This document shows, in pieces, positions 40,031 to 45,086 of a stretch of 45,086 nt of DNA. The position numbers and the translations under genes are program-made. Origin of the DNA: Treponema sp. (GTDB taxonomy: Bacteria > Spirochaetota > Spirochaetia > Treponematales > Treponemataceae); NCBI GenBank assembly GCA_016293495.1, contig JAEDED010000018.1, forward strand, positions 1-45,086, read 5' to 3'. Numbering within the stretch: the stretch's first letter is position 1; every line of letters starts with the position of its first letter. The notes beneath the pieces are model-generated. The model was not told the origin of the DNA. It saw only the letters and a program-made list of their open reading frames with translations, and searched no databases.

Positions 40031-40657
40031 TTGTATGCCTATGCGGGGAATAATCCGGTATGTTATATTGATCCGGATGGAAGGGATGTTGAAATTCATG
40101 ATAATAAAGAGAAGGTGTTGGAATTAATAAATAAGTATTCATATTATAAATATACTGTTGATGAGAATGATAACCTTGTCCGAAATGGCAATAAAAAAAA
40201 CAAAGGAGTCACGTCAAAAAAATATTCCACTGTAATAGATTCTGCAATTAATGATCACACCAAAACAATAAACATAATAATTTCTGATAATGCAATTGCA
40301 AAATATAGTGATGGCAGTTTTAGTATGGGGTATGATGTAGAAACTATGGGAGGTGGAGGATGTACATGTAATTTTAGTGATAATAGAAAAATAGTAACTA
40401 TAACAGGTCGTAATTCAATATATGATATTTCAATGAAAGATGGCTCGACTACAAAATATACGCCAGAAGAAATTTTGATGCATGAACTCGTAGGACATGC
40501 AATTCCAATGCTATTATCAGTAACCGGTGGAAGTGCTATTTTTAATGAAAACACTATAAGAAAGGAATTAAGGTTAAATGAAAGAGAAGAAACATATAAC
40601 GATCCTGTTGTTAATTATAATGCTAATGGCAAGTTTTTATTCATGCCGAATAAATAA
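40031..40657 (+). CDS. truncated Rhs tip with putative metallopeptidase-like toxin domain
   Basis: The frame is open from 40010 and has no proper start; it begins with the conserved end of an Rhs/YD-repeat core (NLYAYAGNNPVCYIDPDGRD). The following 180 residues are the variable toxin tip. They carry LMHELVGHAIPMLL and, 20 residues on, ENTIRKELRLNEREETY, a HE-LxGHA...EN-IR-E-L-R pattern seen in metallopeptidase-like effector tips; metal binding is inference. The core that would encage and release the toxin is missing, so this is an orphan tip, probably not expressed as such. Its end overlaps a lipoprotein gene that may be its immunity partner. Confidence 0.75.
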   Translation: MYAYAGNNPVCYIDPDGRDVEIHDNKEKVLELINKYSYYKYTVDENDNLVRNGNKKNKGVTSKKYSTVIDSAINDHTKTINIIISDNAIAKYSDGSFSMGYDVETMGGGGCTCNFSDNRKIVTITGRNSIYDISMKDGSTTKYTPEEILMHELVGHAIPMLLSVTGGSAIFNENTIRKELRLNEREETYNDPVVNYNANGKFLFMPNK

Positions 40658-41156
40658 GAATAATACAGAAGTAACGAATATAGAGTTTGAATATTTAGAT
40701 ATTATTATTAGAAATAATAGCGATACTGTGTATTATTTCAATAAAACGGATATAGAAAATCCAGCATGTTTTGTTGATTACATTGATGATAAAAAAAAGA
40801 TTAAGATATTTAATTTTTCAATGATACCTGATAGACATGAAGTAAAAAATGATATGACTATTCACGCCTCAAGTTTTTCATATAAATTAAATCCTCTTGA
40901 TGTAATCACTCTAAAAATCTCATTGGAACAAGACATTGATGAATATTATCATATCAATTTAGATGAAACTGATTTTACTGTAACAAAAACACTGATAGGA
41001 AATGCATTGGAAAAACAATTCTATATGTATTGCAGCAAAGAAACATTTGAGTATAGTAGTTGGTTTTCCGATTATTCAAAAAAATTGCAACAGTATGGAG
41101 AAAAAATACAAGGAACGATGATTGGCGAAAGAAAGGTTTTATTTGAATTGAATTAA
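40578..41156 (+). CDS. lipoprotein, candidate immunity protein
   Basis: 192 residues. Lipoprotein signal (ITILLLIIMLMASFYSC, lipidated Cys at residue 23). The mature part is beta-rich (FEYLDIIIRNNSDTVYYF, DVITLKISLEQDIDEYYHI) and resembles periplasmic immunity or DUF-type lipoproteins, but no family is recognised. It overlaps the Rhs tip by 80 bp in another frame, which is typical of toxin-immunity pairs. If the toxin acts in the periplasm, a membrane-anchored periplasmic inhibitor makes sense. AAGG precedes the ATG. It ends before a terminator at 41199. Confidence 0.65.
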   Translation: MKEKKHITILLLIIMLMASFYSCRINKNNTEVTNIEFEYLDIIIRNNSDTVYYFNKTDIENPACFVDYIDDKKKIKIFNFSMIPDRHEVKNDMTIHASSFSYKLNPLDVITLKISLEQDIDEYYHINLDETDFTVTKTLIGNALEKQFYMYCSKETFEYSSWFSDYSKKLQQYGEKIQGTMIGERKVLFELN

Positions 41157-41198
41157 TAGAAGCATCGCAAAAATCAAGTGTTTATGTTTATAATGCTA

Positions 41199-41228
41199 TC
41201 CTCCCACAAATTGAAATTGATGGGAGGA
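41199..41228 (+). terminator. terminator-like hairpin after the immunity gene
   Basis: TCCTCCCA (41199-41206) pairs with TGGGAGGA (41221-41228), followed by a T-containing tract (CTGTTTTG). The poor T-run makes termination only moderately likely. Confidence 0.55.
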
Positions 41229-41363
41229 AACCTGTTTTGATTTAAAATCCGATGTGTGTGTGTTTCTTTTCGCATGATTCTTCCGGAGATTTTCAATTTA
41301 ACAATGAAAACGCGGATGGTAGATAATAATAGAATCGGTGCAGAATTTTGGATATAATAAATA

Positions 41364-41394
41364 AACGGCTTGCTGGTATTTCCAACAAGCCGTT
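41364..41394 (-). terminator. terminator of the GNAT toxin operon
   Basis: On the minus strand AACGGCTTG(T)TGG pairs with CCAG(C)AAGCCGTT, followed by TTTATTTATT; 31 nt past the GNAT stop. Confidence 0.75.
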
Positions 41395-41425
41395 CTCATT
41401 TATATTTCTTTGTTTTCAAGTTTAT

Positions 41426-41938
41426 CTATCCATAAATAGCCTTTCGAACTGTATCAACCAGCATAAAATAAGACAGGTCTTCATCTATAAACTTCTGGAA
41501 ACCGTAATGCTCATAAAAGCTTTTTGATGTCTCTTTTGCATCAACAATAATAAAATATAAGCCTGTAACATCTGCTACCTGGATTATTTTAGTAAATGCC
41601 TGTGCCAAAAGCCATTTACCAATACCTTTACCTTGCAAATCTTTGCTAACAGCAAGTCTTGCAATTCTTAATGCTGGAATAGGATATTTAGGTAACTTAA
41701 CTTTATAATCCTCTGGAATTTCCTTATATGCAACTTGAGCTGTTGCTAAAGTGAAATAACCTGAAATTTGATCGTCATCATCCAAAGCTATAAATGTTCT
41801 TCCAATTCCTAACTCATCATTTTTAAGGGCATATCGAACTAAAAAACTATTCAATACTTCGGTACCACAATTAAACTTTTTAAGAACTGTTTTTGACCTA
41901 ATTTCTTTTATTGAAACTAATCTATAACCACTAATCAT
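41426..41938 (-). CDS. GNAT acetyltransferase toxin (TacT-like)
   Basis: 170 residues. GNAT fold with acetyl-CoA loop VSKDLQGKGIGKWLLAQAF (Q/R-x-x-G-x-G) and catalytic-type Tyr in SFYEHYGFQ. The N-terminal RSKTVLKKFNCGTEVLNSFL (F-x-CG-x-xxLN-x-FL) is diagnostic of the TacT/AtaT class, which blocks translation by acetylating aminoacyl-tRNA. The ATG overlaps the upstream DUF1778 antitoxin by 4 bp. It is adjacent to the broken integrase, a usual setting for these stabilising modules. Confidence 0.92.
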   Translation of the reverse strand: MISGYRLVSIKEIRSKTVLKKFNCGTEVLNSFLVRYALKNDELGIGRTFIALDDDDQISGYFTLATAQVAYKEIPEDYKVKLPKYPIPALRIARLAVSKDLQGKGIGKWLLAQAFTKIIQVADVTGLYFIIVDAKETSKSFYEHYGFQKFIDEDLSYFMLVDTVRKAIYG

Positions 41939-42189
41939 TTAAATAATCCTTTTAATGCGTCATTTGGTTCTGTCGGATTATCTAATGCAGCCATCACTAA
42001 ATCTCTATCACGATTTGAAAGAACGAGTGTTTCGTTTTCGCTCAAATCTATTTGCGCTTGATTTAATGATGTTGAAAGAATATACGAGGAAAGTGAGATA
42101 TGTTTAAGCTCCGCAGCTCTTTCAAGAAGAGTTTTCTGGTTAGTATTCGCTCTTAAATCAATTCTAACATCTTTTAATATTACTGCCAT
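41935..42189 (-). CDS. DUF1778 antitoxin (TacA-like, ribbon-helix-helix)
   Basis: 84 residues from ATG 42189, preceded by GGAGG 8 nt upstream. The reading frame is open further upstream into integrase sequence, but those residues belong to another protein. The N-terminal VRIDLRANTNQKTLLERAAE is the DUF1778 ribbon-helix-helix (DNA-binding strand and helix), and the tail ALDNPTEPNDALKGLF is the toxin-binding end. It neutralises the GNAT toxin and represses the operon, most likely at the inverted repeat 42215-42247. Confidence 0.9.
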   Translation of the reverse strand: MAVILKDVRIDLRANTNQKTLLERAAELKHISLSSYILSTSLNQAQIDLSENETLVLSNRDRDLVMAALDNPTEPNDALKGLFK

Positions 42190-43239
42190 TTTCATTACCT
42201 CCAGAATTAATATAACATAATGTGTGCAAATTGTACACACATTATGTTGCTCAAACAATCTATTAGCAGCACCAACAGCAGGTTTAACAGCTTCTACCAT
42301 TTCTTGAATTGCAGCACGAGTATAATAATCTGTCATTGCCAATGAATTATGACCTGCGATTTTTCTTACAGTTTCGCCTTCAACTTCGCGACGCAGAGTA
42401 GGTGCTATATTATCTGGAATAGGAACAACACGAATCTTCTGATCTTCTGATGAACCTTTTTTGTTAAAGTTAGTTCTTTCATGTTCTTCATACCGATAGA
42501 ACCCATCTACAATAAACATTCCGTAATCAAACAAAAAACTGTTTTGCTTTGATTCCAATTGCTTCACCTAGACGCAGCCCGAAACTTACTGCACATAAGA
42601 ACATTAAAAAAATAGAACTATATCCTTCATCATACTGAGGCTGTTTCTCGTACATTTTATAATTAAATTTTGCCATAGCGATTCATTAAACAAAGTATTC
42701 AATTCATCCGTAGTAAATATATCTTTCTTCACGGTATTACGAGCAAACTTTGGAAATGTTGGTTTTGTAATATTTTGAATTCAAAAGAATGGAGCCTCAT
42801 CATAAACATTTCCAACTACTGTGAGAAAATTATTCTTCCAGCTTCCTGAATGTTCGTCTTGAATTAGGTAATTCATTATCATTGAAATTGTCATTTCATG
42901 AATTTCATAATTGCCAAACTCTTCAATGAATAATTCTAGTAAATGCCGCTTATCTCTTAAAGTTTTGAAATCTGTTTTTTTTCCTAGTTTCTCCAGCCTG
43001 TTAACATGATCACTTCCTGAAATATACATATATTTTCCAATAGTTGCGATGTTAACTTTTATTTCTGAAAATAGTGGTGGAAGAGCAGAAATATACGCAT
43101 ATGCCTCTGCTTGATTTTTACAACAACTACAGGCTTTTTGAACTTTCTTACCTGTGAGGGGATCATAAAAATAATAATACCAACGATGAACAGTTTTGTT
43201 TTTTAGTTTTTTGGGTTTTCTAAAGACATGATAATCCAT
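42190..43239 (-). pseudogene. broken tyrosine recombinase/integrase
   Basis: GGAGG and ATG 43239 begin MDYHVFRKPKKLKNKTVHRW, followed by YYYFYDPLTGKKVQKACSCC and a SAM-like core domain up to 42781, where the frame stops. Further down, in other frames, come SFGLRLGEAIGIKAKQ (42535-42605 region; first catalytic-box Arg) and then KKGSSEDQKIRVVPIPDNIA and GETVRKIAGHNSLAMTDYYT (the GH...Y box with the nucleophile Tyr). At least one frameshift and several stops separate the parts. When intact it would have integrated an element beside the neighbouring tRNA gene. Its 3' tail is continuous with the antitoxin frame. Confidence 0.85.
42215..42247. promoter_or_regulatory. operator of the TacA/TacT operon
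   Basis: Inverted repeat ACATAATGTGTG-N9-CACACATTATGT: perfect 12-bp arms, 26 bp upstream of the antitoxin start (42189). Antitoxin ribbon-helix-helix proteins bind such repeats to autoregulate. It lies inside the decayed integrase tail. Confidence 0.7.
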
Positions 43240-43363
43240 TTGGACCTCCTGAAGTTTTGATAACACTAGGTTTGAAATCAACAAAGGTTGACCTCGAGTT
43301 GACCTTTCAAAACATCTGTTGGCCAGATAGATTTGTAAATGCATGTAATTGTAGGAAATATAA

Positions 43364-43393
43364 GGACTTACGAAATACCACTATCGTAAGTCC
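43364..43393 (+). terminator. hairpin near the integrase start
   Basis: GGACTTACG (43364-43372) pairs with CGTAAGTCC (43385-43393), then TCATAATTTTT. A fair plus-strand terminator; alternatively part of an attachment region, since it lies between the integrase and the tRNA-like repeat. Confidence 0.45.
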
Positions 43394-43483
43394 TCATAAT
43401 TTTTATGGACCATACGTCTCTACGAGCCGTTTGGCCTGTTGGAAATTATATACGTAATGTTTCTCACTACGTTACGAAACATT

Positions 43484-43505
43484 TGGGCCATCTTGGATTT
43501 GAACC
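43484..43505 (-). repeat. imperfect copy of the 3' end of tRNA(CAU); attachment-site relic
   Basis: 22 bases match the 3' end of the tRNA gene (43721-43742) at 20 positions (differences after the first eight bases), in the same orientation. It lies 216 bp beyond the tRNA's 3' end, next to the broken integrase. A duplicated tRNA 3' end is the usual mark of integration by a tyrosine recombinase; the mismatches suggest age or a second, tandem event. Confidence 0.55.
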
Positions 43506-43676
43506 AAATTGCCCATATTATCTACTCTTGTTTAGTGCTTACTGTTCTATATTAGTCCTAAAAACTGTGTTTTTCAACGATATTTAGGGTTATTTGAAGG
43601 CTTTATTTTTTACTTAACAATTCTATTTAACATTTTACTTAACATTTTTTTTACCAGTATAAAAGCAAAATGCATT

Positions 43677-43712
43677 AAAAAAGGGATTTACAACCAAAAC
43701 GTTATAAATCCC
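43677..43712 (-). terminator. terminator of the tRNA gene
   Basis: On the minus strand GGGATTTA pairs with TAAATCCC, followed by six T; just past the 3' end of the tRNA. Confidence 0.85.
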
Positions 43713-43720
43713 TGATAATG

Positions 43721-43793
43721 TGGGCCATGTCGGATTTGAACCTACGACCAAAGGATTATGAGTCCTCTGCTCTAACCGCTGAGCTAATGGCCC
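43721..43793 (-). tRNA. tRNA with anticodon CAU, probably tRNA-Ile2 (or elongator Met)
   Basis: 73 nt; acceptor GGGCCAT pairs with ATGGCCC, discriminator A, CCA not encoded. D-arm AGCTCAGCGGTTAGAGCA, anticodon loop CTCATAA with stem GAGGA/TCCTT (last pair weak), variable loop TGGTC, T-arm with GGTTCGAATCC. The anticodon is CAU. The body resembles E. coli tRNA-Ile2 (TTAGCTCAG-GGTTAGAGCAG, then TTGGTCG) more than tRNA-Met. If so, TilS would convert C34 to lysidine. It served as the integration site of the neighbouring element. Confidence 0.93.
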
Positions 43794-43881
43794 AAAGATG
43801 TACCAAAAAGTACGTTGTTTAGCATAACATTTTAGAGATTTTTGGTCAACGGGAGGGATATTGGGAACATCTACACCACAT

Positions 43882-43935
43882 TTTACATAAACTTTACATT
43901 CTTTTAATTGATTTTTTACAGTTTTATTCTATAAC
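43882..43935 (+). promoter_or_regulatory. Pho-box-like direct repeats and promoter of the response-regulator gene
   Basis: TTTACAT recurs at 43882 and 43893 (11-bp period), a weak copy (TTAATTG) follows at 43904 and TTTACAG at 43915, again in phase. Spacing and sequence fit PhoB/PhoP sites (TTTACA repeats every 11 bp). TTGATT (43908-43913), 16 nt, TATAAC (43930-43935) forms the core promoter; the -10 box ends 7 nt before ATG 43943, so the message may be leaderless. Confidence 0.6.
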
Positions 43936-43942
43936 TTAAATT

Positions 43943-44611
43943 ATGATTTTTATTCTAGAAGACGATGATAACATTCGTAAGCTCATAAGTTATTCCTTAA
44001 ACAGTCAAAACTTTGAAATAAAAGATTTTGCACTTCCTTCTGATTTATGGACTGCACTGGAAAATTGCCACCCTGATTTACTTTTGCTGGACATTATGCT
44101 TCCCCAAGAAGACGGCATTTCCATTCTGAAAAAACTTCGCTCAAATCCTAAAACTTCAGGCATTCCCGTGATTATGCTTACAGCAAAAGATTCAGAATAC
44201 GATGTAGTTACAGGATTAGATGCTGGTGCCGACGATTATGTTACCAAACCTTTTGGAATGCTACCTCTTGTTTCCCGCATTAAAGCCGTTCTTAGACGAT
44301 ATGAAAAAACAGACAGCCACAAAGAATTACTGCAGGCTGGTGACCTTAAAATTGATGAAAATCAGCACACAGTTTTTTACAGTAACCAGCAGATTTTCCT
44401 AACGGTCAAGGAATTCGATCTTCTGGTACTGCTTATTAAAAATCGTGGCAATGTTCTTACTCGGGAGCAACTTCTAGAATATATATGGGATATTTCCGCC
44501 GATGTCGAAAGTCGCACTGTAGATGTTCACATTCGAACCCTTCGTCAGAAACTTGGGGATGCGGGTAATTCAATCGAAACTATTCGTGGAGTGGGATACA
44601 AGTTTATATGA
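43943..44611 (+). CDS. OmpR/PhoB-family response regulator
   Basis: 222 residues. Receiver domain: MIFILEDDDNIRKLISYSLN, phospho-acceptor Asp 50 in LLLLDIMLPQEDG, Thr/Ser in VIMLTAKDSEYD, Lys in ADDYVTKPFGMLPLVSR. Winged-helix DNA-binding domain (about 125-222): LTVKEFDLLVLLIKNRGNVL, TREQLLEYIWDI, VDVHIRTLRQKLGDAGN and a final IRGVGYKFI. It regulates genes in response to the kinase encoded next (ATGA overlap). The tandem 11-bp repeats in its promoter suggest autoregulation and a phosphate-type (PhoB) signal, but other OmpR paralogues are possible. Confidence 0.93.
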   Translation: MIFILEDDDNIRKLISYSLNSQNFEIKDFALPSDLWTALENCHPDLLLLDIMLPQEDGISILKKLRSNPKTSGIPVIMLTAKDSEYDVVTGLDAGADDYVTKPFGMLPLVSRIKAVLRRYEKTDSHKELLQAGDLKIDENQHTVFYSNQQIFLTVKEFDLLVLLIKNRGNVLTREQLLEYIWDISADVESRTVDVHIRTLRQKLGDAGNSIETIRGVGYKFI

Positions 44612-45086
44612 AAAATAAATCACTTACCTTCAGAATCTTTATCAACACATTTTTAGTTGGAACTCTCGTCTACTTTATCTGTGCATTTATGTTTTTAGGA
44701 AACCTTTATACACACTTTGAGCAGCAGATTTTCAATGAACTGGAAAGCGAAAGCATTTTTCTAGAAGATTATGTTTTAACTGGCGACCTTCTTAAATTGC
44801 AGAATCTTAAAACTAAAAACAGAATCACTTTGATTCACGGGGACGGTTCTGTTTATTTTGACAACACAGTTTCCTTTGAAAAAATGGAAAACCATGCTCT
44901 TCGTTCGGAATTTCTTGGAGCAAAAGATAAAGGTATCAGCAAACTCTCCCGCTACTCGTCCACAATGACAGAAAAAACTTTGTACTTTGCAAAGAATCTT
45001 TCTAACGGTGATGTACTTCGAATCAGCTGTAATCAGCATTCTGTGTGGGTTCTGGTTTTAGGAATGAGTCAGATTCTTCTATTAAT
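44608..45086 (+). CDS. sensor histidine kinase, N-terminal part (cut by window end)
   Basis: Starts at ATG 44608, overlapping the regulator's stop by 4 bp. 159 codons are visible. Residues 5-33 are a membrane helix (LTFRIFINTFLVGTLVYFIC), followed by a periplasmic sensor domain of about 110 residues (LYTHFEQQIFNELESESIFL, NGDVLRISCNQ), and a second membrane helix begins at VWVLVLGMSQILLL. The layout (two helices, short extracytoplasmic loop) matches PhoR/WalK-type kinases. HAMP, PAS, dimerisation and ATPase parts lie beyond the window. Confidence 0.88.
   Translation, partial: MKNKSLTFRIFINTFLVGTLVYFICAFMFLGNLYTHFEQQIFNELESESIFLEDYVLTGDLLKLQNLKTKNRITLIHGDGSVYFDNTVSFEKMENHALRSEFLGAKDKGISKLSRYSSTMTEKTLYFAKNLSNGDVLRISCNQHSVWVLVLGMSQILLL

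Noticed and set aside
41935..42567. A 210-codon integrase-antitoxin fusion protein
   Set aside because: The integrase part has no start or N-terminus, while ATG 42189 has a strong ribosome site and an operator upstream; the shared frame is coincidental.

Overview
The window looks like chromosome of a host- or rumen-associated Treponema (Spirochaetota). It is AT-rich, with a ChvE-GguA-GguB type sugar transporter, archaeal-type UMP kinase, PlsC-like acyltransferase next to glycerol kinase, CsgG/LPP20-like periplasmic proteins and a formylglycine-generating-enzyme (FGE)-fold diversification target of the kind known from Treponema denticola. The genus is inferred from protein resemblance; there is no rRNA to confirm it.

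Region 1 (1-7.8 kb, minus strand) is part of a diversity-generating retroelement (DGR). In transcription order it holds an LPP20-like exported protein, two unrecognised proteins, a 918-residue exported protein ending in an FGE-fold domain with a GC-rich variable region, a long hairpin just past its stop codon, a broken gene, a DUF2971 gene, and an HRDC-type DGR accessory gene cut by the window edge. The template repeat and reverse transcriptase are not in the window and should lie just to the left. A divergent Cro/CI regulator (7.5 kb) faces the operon, and an inverted repeat lies in the shared gap.

Region 2 (7.9-31 kb) is mainly housekeeping. It has a PIN-Phd-PIN toxin-antitoxin cluster, leuB, a 144-nt palindromic element, an EamA transporter, a large leucine-rich-repeat protein with basic motifs, the chvE-gguA-gguB operon with an internal terminator-like hairpin, radC, a glycosyltransferase, a glucosaminidase-like lipoprotein, UMP kinase, an amino-acid ABC binding protein and permease with no ATPase, argH, a cytidylate-kinase-like gene, a NhaD/ArsB-type transporter, a sugar-sensor/GGDEF fusion and ilvB.

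Region 3 (31-38.8 kb) has an acyltransferase-glpK-acyP operon, a DUF4143 ATPase remnant, a GH43 glycosidase, a GH25 lysozyme-like protein, a C_GCAxxG_C_C protein, a NifX-type protein and a MocR regulator.

Region 4 (38.75-43.8 kb) is a decayed accessory island. It holds an EAL-domain remnant, a polymorphic-toxin remnant, a MazEF pair abutting an Rhs tip, a putative lipoprotein immunity gene, a TacA/TacT (DUF1778-GNAT) pair whose operator lies in the tail of a broken tyrosine integrase, and an imperfect copy of the 3' end of the neighbouring tRNA(CAU). The right end carries a PhoB-like response regulator behind a Pho-box-like repeat array and the start of its histidine kinase.

Across the window, at least six genes have a -10 box ending 6-7 nt before the ATG and no Shine-Dalgarno, which suggests frequent leaderless transcription.
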